Positions 39,701 to 49,718 of a DNA stretch of 64,000 nucleotides are shown here, piece after piece; within the stretch, counting starts at the first letter, position 1, and every line of letters starts with the position of its first letter. The position numbers and the translations under genes were made by a program. This stretch comes from Pseudomonas pseudonitroreducens (GTDB lineage: Bacteria; Pseudomonadota; Gammaproteobacteria; Pseudomonadales; Pseudomonadaceae): positions 372,001 through 436,000 of the forward strand of contig NZ_BQHJ01000002.1 in NCBI RefSeq assembly GCF_021603645.1, in the 5' to 3' direction. Below the pieces are notes generated by a model, which was given only the letters and a program-made list of their open reading frames with translations, ran no database searches and was not told where the DNA came from.

Positions 39701-40094
39701 TACGGTGACGCGGGTGACCATCAAGATCGGCCTGGCCTACGAGAGCGACCTGCCGCTGGCGCGCAAGATCATGCTGGAAGCCGCCCACGCCAACCCCCGC
39801 ATCCTGCGCGACCCGGAGCCGGTGCTGTACTTCACCACCATCAGCGCCAGCACCTTCGACTACGAACTGCGCTTCCACGTGCGCGAGCTGGGCGACCGCA
39901 ACCCGGCGGTGGACGAAACCCTCACGCGCATCGCCCTGGCCTTCCGCGAGGCCGGCATCGACATGGCGTTCAACCAGGTCGACGTGTTCCTGAAGAACTT
40001 CCAGGGCCAGGAAGCCCAGGTCATCGTCGGGCAGCAGCAACCCGCCGCCACGCCGGTGAAACTGTCGGCCAAGCCTGACGGCGACAAGGCCTGA
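36744..40094 (+). CDS. mscK: Large mechanosensitive channel MscK/KefA type
   Basis: An 1116-residue inner-membrane channel that opens on osmotic downshock. Residues 1-26 form a signal peptide (cleavage near LPALA-AD). A long coiled-coil periplasmic domain (about 30-480) is followed by eight or more membrane helices (about 495-920) and the MscS domain, with the pore helix region LGFGLQAIFSNFVSGLIILF and the beta domain RPVRIGDVVTIGTLSG. The start is placed at the signal peptide rather than 63 codons upstream, inside the end of nhaP2. An unusual nested palindrome follows the stop. Confidence 0.9.
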   Translation: MSFLLRTLLTAVLLGGSLIGLPALAADTSPPSAEKVQQSLDSLADRKLADAEAKPIKASLENTLKLLAAKADSEKQLLELKGRLADAPKLINENQKALGRLKASSEKPASQRYNGSSATQLEMLLNEQSTQLAAWQKEMVDAKSEILTAQTRPERAQADLSKNQTRLLEIAGLIKAGKEGAKPISDERRNELLAEQAMLTSQNLLLRQQLAGNNLLLDLASSQRDLLAERIGREERETLELQAMISDKRREQSEKTVAELSKDSQAAGTDSLLSQQSAANLKLSDYLLRTTDRLNTLTRRNLEAKQQLDNLTQGEQALDEQINVLRGSLLLAKILYQQKQSLPVIKTDQDLADEIADLRLYQFELNQKRDEINNTQVYLDNLLAQQPQESVTPQLRHDLGELVDTRLELMERLNHELNALLNEAITLQLNQKQLKETSDSLRATLDEQMFWIPSNRPLDLSWFKMTPSLLHHQLAEVPWGSGVKELFEGLIDRPFLFLPLLLLVAGLLWKRRFLYDKLESLNDDIGHFKRDSQAHTPLALLLAVLLALPGTLALGIAGLALLLDARGQNATLGSALLEMAQVWLVFYTAHRILRPGGIAERHFHWSQAQVQFLGKLMRRLGLVVMSLVAVVTVAEHSPASLADDVIGIAVVLFGYGAMTWLLAQLLFNSPSSERPSMIKMIVGLGFTALPVALFLAVGFGYYYTALKLTDRLIDTLFLLMFWMVVEATFVRGMGVAARRLAYQRALSKRQNAPKEGIEGSEVVVEEPTLGIEQINEQSMRLIRLGLLIGFVVTLYWVWADLISVVSYLDNVTLYQYTSGTGDAASTTPISLSDFIMALVIAAVTVALARNLPGLLEVLVLQRLTLAQGSAYAITTLLSYTISGVGIVSALSTLGVSWDKLQWLVAALSVGLGFGLQAIFSNFVSGLIILFERPVRIGDVVTIGTLSGTVSRIRIRATTITDFDRKEIIVPNQTFITGQLVNWSLSDTVTRVTIKIGLAYESDLPLARKIMLEAAHANPRILRDPEPVLYFTTISASTFDYELRFHVRELGDRNPAVDETLTRIALAFREAGIDMAFNQVDVFLKNFQGQEAQVIVGQQQPAATPVKLSAKPDGDKA

Positions 40095-40107
40095 GGGTGG
40101 ACGCCTT

Positions 40108-40142
40108 CGGACATGTCCGAGCACAATGCTCGGACATGTCCG
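40108..40142. promoter_or_regulatory. Nested palindrome abutting the selO ribosome-binding site
   Basis: Two copies of the self-complementary 12-mer CGGACATGTCCG (40108-40119 and 40131-40142) are joined by AGCA-CAA-TGCT. The whole is a perfect 16-bp hairpin with a 3-base loop. The right copy ends in the GGAG that serves as the selO Shine-Dalgarno sequence. It can act as a double operator (sites 23 bases apart) or as an mRNA hairpin that hides the ribosome site. It also lies 13 bases after the mscK stop, but lacks a T tract. Confidence 0.7.
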
Positions 40143-40149
40143 GAGTTAA

Positions 40150-41613
<1,464 letters not shown>

Positions 41614-41735
41614 GCCGGTTATAAGCTCAGCCAAAAGCGATCTAGCGACGCCCCGGCCACATTGCTCCCGGTCATTGACCGGGGCCGGGCGCCGCTCGCA
41701 TCCTCGGGGCTTTCTGCCACAAGGACGCTCGAACA

Positions 41736-43013
41736 ATGAAACCGGAAACCCTGGCCATCCACGCCGGCTACAGCCCCGACCCGACCACCAAGGCCGTGGC
41801 CGTGCCGATCTACCAGACCAGCTCCTACGCCTTCGACGACACCCAGCACGGCGCCGACCTGTTCGACCTGAAGGTCGCCGGCAACATCTACACGCGCATC
41901 ATGAACCCCACCAACGCGGTGCTGGAGGAGCGCGTCGCCGCGCTGGAAGGCGGCGTCGCGGCGCTGGCGGTGGCATCGGGCATGGCCGCCATCACCTACG
42001 CCATCCAGACCGTCGCCGAAGCCGGCGACAACATCGTTTCGGTGGCCAAACTTTATGGCGGCACCTACAACCTGTTCGCCCACACGCTGCCGCGCTTCGG
42101 CATCCAGACCCGCTTCGCCGCCCATGACGACATTGCCGCCCTCGAAGCGCTGATCGACGAGCGCACCAAGGCGGTGTTCTGCGAATCCATCGGCAACCCG
42201 GCGGGCAACATCGTCGACCTGCAGGCCCTGGCCGATGCCGCGCACCGCCACGGCGTGCCACTGATCGTCGACAACACCGTCGCCACCCCGATCCTCTGCC
42301 GCCCGTTCGAGCATGGCGCGGACATCGTCGTGCACTCGCTGACCAAGTACATCGGCGGCCACGGCACCAGCATCGGCGGCATCGTCGTCGACTCGGGCAA
42401 ATTCCCCTGGGCCGAAAACAAGGCGCGCTTCCCGCTGCTCAACACGCCCGATCCGTCCTACCACGGCGTTACCTACACCGAAGCCTTCGGCCCCGCCGCC
42501 TTCATCGGCCGCTGCCGCGTCGTGCCGCTGCGCAACACCGGCGCCGCGCTCTCGCCGTTCAACGCCTTCCTCATCCTGCAAGGCCTGGAAACACTCGCCC
42601 TGCGCATGGAGCGCCACTGCGACAACGCGCTGAAGGTCGCGCAATACCTGCAGGACCATACGCAGGTCAGCTGGGTGAAATACGCCGGCCTCTCCGACCA
42701 TCCCGAACAGGAACTGGCGCTGCGCTACATGGGCGGCAAGCCCGCGTCGATCCTCTCCTTCGGCATCAAGGGCGGCCAGGAAGCCGGCGCGCGCTTCATC
42801 GACGCGCTGAATCTGGTGGTACGCCTGGTCAACATCGGCGACGCCAAGTCCCTGGCCTGCCACCCCGCCTCCACCACCCACCGTCAACTCAACGACGAGG
42901 AGCTGGAGAAGGCCGGCGTACCACGCGACATGGTGCGCCTGTCCATCGGCATCGAGCACATCGACGACATCCTCGCCGACCTTGCCCAGGCGCTGGACGC
43001 CGCCAAGGCCTGA
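41736..43013 (+). CDS. metY: O-acetylhomoserine (thiol)-lyase MetY
   Basis: A 425-residue PLP enzyme that makes homocysteine from O-acetyl- or O-succinylhomoserine and sulfide. The PLP lysine is in [39 protein letters not shown] and [10 protein letters not shown] are the family signatures. It is a stand-alone gene between selO and the chemoreceptor gene; the 122-base gap upstream contains a small CCCGGT/ACCGGG hairpin near 41667-41683. Confidence 0.93.
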   Translation: MKPETLAIHAGYSPDPTTKAVAVPIYQTSSYAFDDTQHGADLFDLKVAGNIYTRIMNPTNAVLEERVAALEGGVAALAVASGMAAITYAIQTVAEAGDNIVSVAKLYGGTYNLFAHTLPRFGIQTRFAAHDDIAALEALIDERTKAVFCESIGNPAGNIVDLQALADAAHRHGVPLIVDNTVATPILCRPFEHGADIVVHSLTKYIGGHGTSIGGIVVDSGKFPWAENKARFPLLNTPDPSYHGVTYTEAFGPAAFIGRCRVVPLRNTGAALSPFNAFLILQGLETLALRMERHCDNALKVAQYLQDHTQVSWVKYAGLSDHPEQELALRYMGGKPASILSFGIKGGQEAGARFIDALNLVVRLVNIGDAKSLACHPASTTHRQLNDEELEKAGVPRDMVRLSIGIEHIDDILADLAQALDAAKA

Positions 43014-43062
43014 CCCGTGGCAACCGGATGAGGCGCCAGTCCGGCGCCTCATCCGCGGGTCA
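43011..43062 (+). terminator. Strong two-part hairpin downstream of metY
   Basis: GGATGAGGCGCC-AGTCC-GGCGCCTCATCC is a perfect 12-bp stem at 43026-43054. It is extended by an outer TGACCCG/CGGGTCA stem (43011-43017 with 43056-43062) that includes the metY stop codon. No T tract follows, so it may protect the mRNA end or work with Rho rather than be a classical terminator. Confidence 0.55.
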
Positions 43063-43383
43063 GCGGCCCCTGCAATATCTCTTTGCCATCATCTTGCAGA
43101 CGCCCTGCCTGCCTTTCCGTAGAATGCCGCCCAGCGCCGCAAGCCAGCGCGCGACCGCACCCCGCGACACGCCAGCGAACAGGGATTTCGTCCGCCTTTC
43201 CCCTGCCCCTTTCCTTCCGACCCGCCTTCCAGGCGCCGGCCGGTGGATAACTTTTTTCGCCCGTGACCATACGGTTCCGCCCGATCCTGCCGATAGGGCT
43301 TGGACGTGGTTCGCCACCCTGGCCCCCAACAAGAACAATCTCCGAACGGCCTGACTTCACACAACCTTTCCTGGAGATCGTCA
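43063..43383. other. metY-chemoreceptor spacer, about 320 bases, no gene seen
   Basis: No credible gene was found. A GCCGATAG (43287-43294) resembles the sigma-28 -10 element, but no matching -35 was found. The chemoreceptor promoter should lie here. Confidence 0.4.
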
Positions 43384-45303
43384 ATGAACAGCTGGATTTC
43401 CAACTTGAGCGTGAACCTCAAGTTGGCCCTGGGCTTCGGCCTGGTCCTCGCCTTCACCGCCATCCTCGCTATCGTCAGCTGGGTCGGCCTGGGCTCGCTG
43501 ATCGACCGCAGCAACTGGATGAGCGACATCACCGAGCTCAACTCGCGCCTCACCAAGCTGCGCATCACCCGCCTGCAATACATGATCGCCGACGGCGCCG
43601 AGCAGGAAGCCGCCAACGTCATGTCCACCCTGGCCGACTTCAAGGCGCAGCAGCAGAAACTGCGTGCCTCCTTCGTCAGCCCGGAGAACGTACGCATGCT
43701 CGACCAGCTCGGCGGCATCATCGCCGACTACGAGAAGTCCCTGGCAGCCATGCGCGCCGGCTACCAGAGCGCCGGCATCACCCGCCGCACCCTGCAGGAC
43801 AATGCTGCCCGCGCCGCCGAACTGACGGCCACGATCCAGCAGGACATCCTCAAGGCCCCGGCGGACGAGGAGCGCGCCACGCGCTTCCAGGCCATCACCG
43901 GTACCCGTGAAGACCTGCTGCAGGCCCGCTACGACGTGCGCGACTACCTCGCCAACGCGCTCACCAGCAACGGTGACGGCGTGACCCGTGGCCTCGACGA
44001 AAGCATTGCCGGCCTGCCGGCCCTGGAAAACGTCCTCGGCGTCGCCGAAGCGCAATACGTCCAGCAACTGGGCACGGCCCTGCGCGCCTATCGCGACGCG
44101 GTCACCACCCTGCGCGGCAACATGGCCAGCATCGTCCAGGCGCGCAAGGAAATGACCACCCAGGGCCAGGACATCGTCAAGATCAGCGAAAATCTCTACC
44201 AGTTGCAGCTTGATCGCCGCGACGCCGAAAGCGCGCGCGCCCGCAGCCTGCAAACCCTGGTAACCCTGCTCGCGCTGGTGCTGGGCAGCATTGCTGCGCT
44301 GATCATCACCCGCCAGATCACCCGGCCGCTGCACGACACCATGGCGGTGGTCGACCGCATCGCCGCCGGCGACCTGTCGCAGACCATTCAGGTCAGCCGC
44401 CGCGACGAACTCGGCCGCCTGCAACAGAGCATGCAGCGCATGAGCCAGAGCCTGCGCGAACTGATCGGCGGTATCCGCGACGGCGTCACCCAGATCGCCA
44501 GCGCCGCCGAGGAGCTCTCCGCCGTCACCGAGCAGACCAGCGCCGGTGCCAACACCCAGAAGATCGAGACCGACCAGGTTGCCACCGCCATGCACGAGAT
44601 GTCCGCCACCGTGCAGGAAGTCGCGCGCAATGCCGAGCAGGCTTCCCAGGCCGCTTCCGCCGCCGACCACCAGGCCCAGGACGGCGACCGTGTGGTGAAC
44701 AAGGCCGTTGAGCAGATCGAGCGCTTGGCCGAGGAAGTCGAACGTTCCGCCGAGGCGATGCAGCGCCTGGAGCAGGAAAGCGAGAAGATCGGCAAGGTAA
44801 TGGATGTGATCAAATCAGTGGCCGAACAGACCAACCTGCTGGCCCTCAACGCCGCCATCGAAGCCGCCCGCGCCGGCGAGGCCGGTCGCGGCTTCGCCGT
44901 GGTCGCCGACGAAGTGCGCGGGCTGGCCCAGCGCACCCAGCAATCCACCGAAGAAATCGAAGCCCTGGTCGCCGGCCTGCAGAGCGGCACCCGCCAGGTC
45001 TCCAGCGTCATGCTCGGCAGCCGCGAACTCACCGCCAACAGCGTCGCGCTGAGCCGCCAGGCCGGCGAATCCCTCGGTGAAATCACCCGCACCGTCTCCA
45101 ATATCCAGGCGATGAACCAGCAGATCGCCACCGCCGCCGAAGAGCAGAGCGCCGTGGCCGAGGAGATCAGCCGCAGCGTGGTCAACGTCCGCGACGTCTC
45201 CGAACAGACCGCCGCCGCCAACGAAGAAGTCGCCGCCTCCAGCGTCGAACTCGCGCGCCTGGGTGGGCAGTTGCAGACGCTGGTCAGCCATTTCCGCGTG
45301 TGA
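43384..45303 (+). CDS. Methyl-accepting chemotaxis protein
   Basis: A 639-residue inner-membrane chemoreceptor. Helix 1 lies at about 10-32, a periplasmic helical sensor domain at about 33-285, helix 2 at about 290-310, HAMP at about 311-365, and the cytoplasmic signalling domain at about 380-639 with the CheA/CheW tip [20 protein letters not shown]. The 250-residue all-helical sensor is the size of the bimodular HBM domain seen in organic-acid receptors such as P. putida McpS, but that is a length-based guess. GGAG lies about eight bases before the ATG. The ligand cannot be named from sequence. Confidence 0.9.
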   Translation: MNSWISNLSVNLKLALGFGLVLAFTAILAIVSWVGLGSLIDRSNWMSDITELNSRLTKLRITRLQYMIADGAEQEAANVMSTLADFKAQQQKLRASFVSPENVRMLDQLGGIIADYEKSLAAMRAGYQSAGITRRTLQDNAARAAELTATIQQDILKAPADEERATRFQAITGTREDLLQARYDVRDYLANALTSNGDGVTRGLDESIAGLPALENVLGVAEAQYVQQLGTALRAYRDAVTTLRGNMASIVQARKEMTTQGQDIVKISENLYQLQLDRRDAESARARSLQTLVTLLALVLGSIAALIITRQITRPLHDTMAVVDRIAAGDLSQTIQVSRRDELGRLQQSMQRMSQSLRELIGGIRDGVTQIASAAEELSAVTEQTSAGANTQKIETDQVATAMHEMSATVQEVARNAEQASQAASAADHQAQDGDRVVNKAVEQIERLAEEVERSAEAMQRLEQESEKIGKVMDVIKSVAEQTNLLALNAAIEAARAGEAGRGFAVVADEVRGLAQRTQQSTEEIEALVAGLQSGTRQVSSVMLGSRELTANSVALSRQAGESLGEITRTVSNIQAMNQQIATAAEEQSAVAEEISRSVVNVRDVSEQTAAANEEVAASSVELARLGGQLQTLVSHFRV

Positions 45304-45310
45304 TGTGAAT

Positions 45311-45336
45311 GGGCCGACGCCAGTCGGCCCCTCTTC
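45311..45336 (+). terminator. Hairpin after the chemoreceptor gene
   Basis: GGGCCGAC-GCCA-GTCGGCCC is followed by CTCTT. A strong stem with a short, interrupted T tract, eight bases after the stop. Confidence 0.65.
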
Positions 45337-45412
45337 GGAAAAGCACACATCGCACCGTTGAGATCCGCCCGCCAAGGCTCCATCTTTGCTCTATTGCCAT
45401 TGGAGCCCCGCC

Positions 45413-45847
45413 ATGTCCGATCCCCTGATCATCCCCTGCCCTAACTGCAACGGCCTGAACCGCGTCCCTGCCGCGCGGCTGGGTGATTCGCCCAGCTGTG
45501 GGCGCTGCCAGTCGCCGATCGTGCTGGATACGCCATTCGACCTCGATGAAGCCGGTTTCGCCGCCCAGGCCAAGGGCGATCTGCCGTTGCTGGTGGACGT
45601 CTGGGCCTACTGGTGCGGGCCGTGCAAGGGTTTTGCGCCGGTGTTCGAGCAGGCCGCGGCGCGGTTGTCGGGCAAGGTGCGCCTGGCCAAGCTGGACAGC
45701 GATGCCAATCCGAACCTTTCCGCACGCCTGGGCATTCGCTCGATTCCCAGCCTGATCCTGCTGCGCAACGGCCAGGAAGTGGCGCGGCAGAGCGGTGCGA
45801 TGCCGCTGCCGCAGTTGCTCGACTGGCTGTCCCGCCAGGGCCTCTGA
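45413..45847 (+). CDS. trxC: Thioredoxin 2 (zinc-ribbon type) TrxC
   Basis: A 144-residue thioredoxin with the TrxC-specific N-terminal zinc ribbon (CPNC...CGRC, residues 9-33) and the redox centre VWAYWCGPCK. The cis-proline is in RSIPSLIL. It reduces disulfides and is usually induced in oxidative stress. GGAG precedes the ATG at 45413 by nine bases; a TTG nine codons upstream is rejected. It fits the stress theme of its neighbours (selO, msrA, usp). Confidence 0.93.
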   Translation: MSDPLIIPCPNCNGLNRVPAARLGDSPSCGRCQSPIVLDTPFDLDEAGFAAQAKGDLPLLVDVWAYWCGPCKGFAPVFEQAAARLSGKVRLAKLDSDANPNLSARLGIRSIPSLILLRNGQEVARQSGAMPLPQLLDWLSRQGL

Positions 45848-45932
45848 GGACGAGCGTTTCGGTCAATCCGCGCGGTCATTGCCAGGCCGCGCCGGGCGGC
45901 TAGGCTTGGGCGAAAGCCAACGGAGCAAGCCC

Positions 45933-46379
45933 ATGCCTTCCTACCCCGAAGACTTCATCCGCCAGCTCACCGAAGAGCACATCGCCTTCGTCAAGCGCAC
46001 CGGCCTCAAGGCCGAGGTGCTGGAGCCTGGCCACGTGCGCCTGCGCATGCCGCTCAAGGGCAACGAGAACCATATCCAGAACATGTACGCCGGCGCCCTG
46101 TTCACCGTGGCCGAGTTGCCCGGTGGCGTGCTCATGCTGACCAGCTTCGACGCCCGGCGCTTCTACCCCATCGTCAAGGAAGCCGGCCTGCGCTTCCTGC
46201 GCCCGGCGGCCAGTGACGTGACCGTCGACGCGCAGCTCAGCGAAGCCGAAATCCAGCGTATCGGCGAGGAAGCCACGCACCAGGGCAAATCAGAGTTCGT
46301 TCTCGACCTGCAACTGAAGGACGACGAGGGCAACGTGGTTGCCGAAAGCCACGCCATCTATCAGTTGCGCAGCCGCTGA
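45933..46379 (+). CDS. Hotdog-fold thioesterase-like protein (PA5026-like)
   Basis: A 148-residue protein of the hotdog superfamily, DUF4442/YiiD-C-like. The helix-then-sheet pattern NMYAGALFTVAELPGGVLML carries the central hotdog helix, and FLRPAASDVTVDAQLSE the following strands. Relatives hydrolyse acyl-CoA thioesters, but the substrate is unknown. GGAG lies about eight bases before the ATG. It stands 85 bases after trxC and could be co-transcribed with it. Confidence 0.75.
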   Translation: MPSYPEDFIRQLTEEHIAFVKRTGLKAEVLEPGHVRLRMPLKGNENHIQNMYAGALFTVAELPGGVLMLTSFDARRFYPIVKEAGLRFLRPAASDVTVDAQLSEAEIQRIGEEATHQGKSEFVLDLQLKDDEGNVVAESHAIYQLRSR

Positions 46380-46417
46380 ATCCGGGGGTTGCCCTGCATC
46401 AAGGTGAAATTTCCTAC

Positions 46418-46441
46418 GTGGCGCGACAGTAGAAGCGCCAC
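46418..46441 (+). other. Hairpin in the usp leader
   Basis: GTGGCGC (46418-46424) and GCGCCAC (46435-46441) form a perfect 7-bp stem with a 10-base loop. It lies just before the GGGAG ribosome-binding site of the universal stress gene. Confidence 0.4.
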
Positions 46442-46455
46442 AGAGGGAGCCCACC

Positions 46456-47265
46456 ATGTACAGGAACCTGCTCGTCGCCCACGACCTCAGTGTCGAGGCG
46501 GACATCGCCGTGCGCCGCGCCGCGCAACTGGCCCGCCAGCACGGCGCCAGCGTCACGCTGCTGCACGTGATCGAGGAATTCTTCCCCGACCGCATGATGG
46601 CCACGGTCCGCGAAGCTGCCGAGGTGGCGCTGCGCGATGCAGCACGCAGCAGTGGTCTCGGCGACTGCCAGTTGCTGATCCGCCAGGGCCGCGCAGCCAA
46701 TAACGTGACCGAGGCGGTGCAGGAGCTGGGCGCTGACCTTCTGCTGATCGGCGCGCACCACCAGCAACTGCTGGAGCGCTTCGACGGCACCACCCTGGAG
46801 CGCATCGCCCGGCACTGCCGCGCGCCGATCCTGCTGGCTGTCGAGGAATCCGCTGCGCCTTACGCCAAGGCCCTCGCCGGGCTGGACCTGTCGCACTGCT
46901 CCTGCCAGGCCTGGCGCGCCGGCTATCGATTGCTCACACCCGCCGCCGAGCTGCTCGCGCTCAACGCCTATCAGCCAGGCAAGAAGGCCGGTCGCGCCGA
47001 CAGTCATCTGCAGACCCAGCGCGAGCTGTTGCGCCAGGCACTGCAGGATGAGCGCGCACAGGTCCCGCCCAGCGGGCCGCAGTTACTTTGTGCGGTGCAG
47101 CAGGGAACCGCCCAGCAGGCGCTGGAGACGGCGTTGCGCGAATGGGCGCCGGACCTGCTGATACTCGGCAGTCGCAGCCGTGGCGCCATCGAGCAGGCCA
47201 TGCTGGGCAGCGCGACGCGTTATTTCCTGCGCCGGCCGCCCTGTGATGTGCTGATCAGCCAGTAA
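46456..47265 (+). CDS. Tandem-domain universal stress protein (PA5027-like)
   Basis: A 269-residue cytoplasmic protein with two Usp domains (about 1-140 and 150-269), as in UspE-type proteins. The first begins MYRNLLVAHDLSVEADIAV; the second ends with the ATP-binding signature GSRSRGAIEQAMLGSAT. Tandem Usp proteins in Pseudomonas respond to anaerobic or energy stress through Anr, but no clear Anr box was seen here. GGGAG lies about seven bases before the ATG. It converges with parA across only four bases. Confidence 0.88.
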   Translation: MYRNLLVAHDLSVEADIAVRRAAQLARQHGASVTLLHVIEEFFPDRMMATVREAAEVALRDAARSSGLGDCQLLIRQGRAANNVTEAVQELGADLLLIGAHHQQLLERFDGTTLERIARHCRAPILLAVEESAAPYAKALAGLDLSHCSCQAWRAGYRLLTPAAELLALNAYQPGKKAGRADSHLQTQRELLRQALQDERAQVPPSGPQLLCAVQQGTAQQALETALREWAPDLLILGSRSRGAIEQAMLGSATRYFLRRPPCDVLISQ

Positions 47266-47269
47266 CCGC

Positions 47270-48037
47270 TCAGGCTTCCAGCAGGTTGTGCAGTTCGACG
47301 AATTGCTGGGTCAGCTTGTGCCGCGGCTCGAGGAAGATCAGCGGGGTGCAGGCCTGGTGCGATTCGCGCATCTTCACCGAGCTCATCAGGTACACCGGCA
47401 GCACCGGTAATTCCTCTTCCACCAGTTCGTCCAGCAGCTGTTGCGGCAGGGTCGCGCGCGGCTGGAACTGGTTGACCACGATGCCTTCGACCTCCAGGTC
47501 CTCGTTGTGGTCTTCCTTCAGTTCCTCGATCTCCTGCAGCAGGCCGTACAGCGCCTGGCGGGAGAAGCTGTCGCAATCGAAGGGGATCAGGCAGCGATCC
47601 GCTGCGATCAGTGCGGAAACCGTATAGAAGTTAAGTGCCGGCGGGGTGTCCAGGTAGATCCGGTCGTAGTCTTCGGCCAGTTCGTCCAGCAGTTTGCGCA
47701 GCTTGTTGATCTTGTGCTTCTGCTCGAGCTTGGGCTGCAGATCCGCGAGCTCCGGGCTGGCGGTGACGATGTGCAGGTTGTCGAACGGTGTCTCGTAGAT
47801 GTCCACCTTGCCCTTGCGGCTGAACGGTCCGGACGACAGCGTCTGCTTGAAGAAGTCGGCGATACCCACCGGCAAGTCCTCGCCGGTCAGACCGGTGAGG
47901 TAATGCGTGGAGTTGGCCTGGGCATCCAGGTCCACCAGCAATGTCCGATAGCCCTCCGCCGCGCTCACTGCCGCCAGGTTGCAGGCGATGCTGGACTTGC
48001 CGACCCCGCCCTTCTGATTGAACACCACGCGTCGCAT
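47270..48037 (-). CDS. Orphan ParA/Soj family ATPase (PA5028-like)
   Basis: A 255-residue Walker ATPase of the ParA/MinD group. The deviant Walker [12 protein letters not shown] is at residues 6-16, and the A' and B motifs ([21 protein letters not shown]) are intact. GGAGG lies about eight bases before the ATG at 48037. No parB or parS-like site is next to it, so it is unlikely to be the chromosomal partition pair; orphan ParA proteins often position other cargo such as chemoreceptor arrays, and a chemoreceptor gene lies 2 kb away. Cargo is not determinable from sequence. Confidence 0.85.
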   Translation of the reverse strand: MRRVVFNQKGGVGKSSIACNLAAVSAAEGYRTLLVDLDAQANSTHYLTGLTGEDLPVGIADFFKQTLSSGPFSRKGKVDIYETPFDNLHIVTASPELADLQPKLEQKHKINKLRKLLDELAEDYDRIYLDTPPALNFYTVSALIAADRCLIPFDCDSFSRQALYGLLQEIEELKEDHNEDLEVEGIVVNQFQPRATLPQQLLDELVEEELPVLPVYLMSSVKMRESHQACTPLIFLEPRHKLTQQFVELHNLLEA

Positions 48038-48460
48038 CAGCCATCCCTCCAGGAACATTCGAGTGCTGGGGGATTCTATGCAAAGCCCATGACAAGGGCG
48101 AGCACACTTCACCCCTCGGCTGGGTATACCGCTCAGCGGTTGCGGACTCTCTGCACAAGCTTCGCAGCCGGTGCGACAGCGAATTGAGAACCTTCCCAAG
48201 ACTTTGTCAGCGCACGTTGCTTGACTTCTGCACGTCCGCGGCAATGCCGATATTGCGCCATGATCCGTGTCGACGAAGCTCCTGGCGGGTCGGGGAAGTC
48301 TCATTTGTCGACCGGGATGCCAAGGGTCCACAAGAGCGGCGTTATTCGATATCGAGCAGACGCCTGCCTGGCGCGGGACGAACAGGACCAGGCACTCCTG
48401 CCGGGAAAGCTCACTGCGTCGAGTACCAGCAAAGCCTGCTGGGCAGCGAGCCCTGATCCG
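48038..48460. other. parA-LysR spacer, 423 bases, no gene recognised
   Basis: This is the region between the parA start and the stop of the LysR gene. A 90-codon plus-strand frame (48184-48456) has no recognisable features and a composition like an out-of-frame read. The parA promoter should lie within the first 100 bases; no strong element was identified. No repeat or hairpin of note. Confidence 0.4.
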
Positions 48461-49366
48461 TCAACCAGCCCTGCCGGCCTGGACCTCCTGGGTCACCAGA
48501 TCGAAGAACGACTGCGCCAGGCGCGACGGCTCGTTGCGCCGCCGCACCAGCCACACCGAACTGGTCGCGCCCGGGTCGCTCAGGGTGCGATAGACCACGC
48601 CGTCCACCCGCGTACGACGAAACGACGCCGGCAGCATCGATACACCCAGCCCCGCCGCGACCAGGCCGATGATGGTCATCGCCTCGCCCGCCTCCTGGGC
48701 GATGCGCGGGCTGAAACCGGCCTGTCGCGACAGCGCCATCAACTGGCTATAGAGGCCGGTGCCGTAGCTGCGTGGGAAGAACACGAAAGGCTCATCCGCC
48801 AGCTCGGCGAACTCCAGGCCGTCCTGGCTGGCCTGCGCCAGTGGATGATCGGCGCGCAGCACGGCCACCAGCGGTTCGCTGAACAGCTCCACGGCTTCCA
48901 GGGTTTCCGGCAGCGGGATCGGACGAATCAGGCCGACCTGCACACGCTCCTCCAGCAGCGCCTGCACGGCCTGTCCGCTGCTCAGCTCCTGCAGATCCAG
49001 GTGCACATCCGGATACGCCTGGCGGAACGCCAGGATCGCGCGCGGGATGCTGGAGGTAAAAGGCGCCGACGCGGTGAAGCCGACCTTCAGCTCGCCGATC
49101 TCGCCCTGATGCGCGCGACGCGCCAGGAGCACGGCGTGGTCTACCTGCTGCAGCACCTGCCGCGCTTCGTCGAGAAACAGCTTGCCGGCCTCGGTCAGCG
49201 CCACCCGTCGGTTGGTGCGCTCCAGCAGGCGCGCGCCGATCTCTTCTTCCAGCGCCTGGATCTGCTGGCTCAGCGGCGGCTGGGAAATCCCCAGTTGCTC
49301 GGCGGCACGGCCGAAGTGCAGCTCCTCCGCCACGGCGATGAAATAACGCAGGTGTCGCAGTTCCAT
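48461..49366 (-). CDS. LysR-type regulator (CatR/BenM-like)
   Basis: A 301-residue regulator. The N-terminal winged helix (MELRHLRYFIAVAEELHFGRAAEQLGISQ) is typical of the aromatic-degradation CatR/BenM branch, followed by a two-lobed effector domain (about 90-295). Such regulators bind T-N11-A sites and activate or repress a divergent gene. Here the divergent gene is an MFS exporter, and a perfect 11-bp inverted repeat lies between them. The effector is unknown. Confidence 0.9.
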   Translation of the reverse strand: MELRHLRYFIAVAEELHFGRAAEQLGISQPPLSQQIQALEEEIGARLLERTNRRVALTEAGKLFLDEARQVLQQVDHAVLLARRAHQGEIGELKVGFTASAPFTSSIPRAILAFRQAYPDVHLDLQELSSGQAVQALLEERVQVGLIRPIPLPETLEAVELFSEPLVAVLRADHPLAQASQDGLEFAELADEPFVFFPRSYGTGLYSQLMALSRQAGFSPRIAQEAGEAMTIIGLVAAGLGVSMLPASFRRTRVDGVVYRTLSDPGATSSVWLVRRRNEPSRLAQSFFDLVTQEVQAGRAG

Positions 49367-49718
49367 GTTTCCCCCATCTGGAGCGCCGGTGTTCCGGACT
49401 GGGTAGGAGCGGACTTTGTCCGCGATAGGTCGAGCCCCGTGCCGTGCGGTTCGCGAGCAAGCTCGCTCCTACAGGTTAACGACGGCGTGAGCCTTGTAGG
49501 AGCGAGCTTGCTCGCGAACCAGCCGTTGACCCGACGTCACAGGCGTTTGATTCGCAAAACGAATCAAACGTGTCGATTAATATATTGGAAATAATAAAGC
49601 CCGCTCCTTATCCTTTCCACACAAGCCCAATAACGACTACCAACCTGCTCCCTGCCTGGCCGCGCGGGCCCTTGCCGCCATTCCAGGCCCTCCTGCTTTT
49701 ACCAACCTGAGGTGTGTC
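49367..49718. repeat. LysR-MFS divergent region: REP cluster and promoters
   Basis: Three REPs: the GGACTTTGTCC subtype at 49403-49429, the inverted GAGC type at 49450-49472, and a direct GAGC type at 49496-49518. An AT-rich block (49574-49597) follows with a candidate TAATATATT -10 region for the MFS gene. The LysR operator candidate is listed separately. Confidence 0.8.
49544..49570. promoter_or_regulatory. Candidate LysR operator (11-bp inverted repeat)
   Basis: CGTTTGATTCG-CAAAA-CGAATCAAACG is a perfect inverted repeat that includes a T-N11-A core (T49551 to A49563). It lies directly upstream of an AT-rich promoter-like block that reads toward the MFS gene. A LysR dimer site is the natural reading. 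Confidence 0.6.

Noticed and set aside
40108-40142. Nested palindrome read as a plain terminator of mscK
   Set aside because: No T tract on the plus strand, and it contains repeated self-palindromic units and the selO ribosome site.
43287-43294. GCCGATAG as a sigma-28 -10 for the chemoreceptor
   Set aside because: No TCAAG/TAAA-type -35 at the right distance; left as a note only.
48184-48456. 90-codon plus-strand frame as a small gene
   Set aside because: No ribosome-binding site of note, no family resemblance, and composition like an out-of-frame read.
49403-49518. Repeated units resembling a CRISPR array
   Set aside because: Units alternate in orientation and have irregular spacing; they match Pseudomonas REPs.
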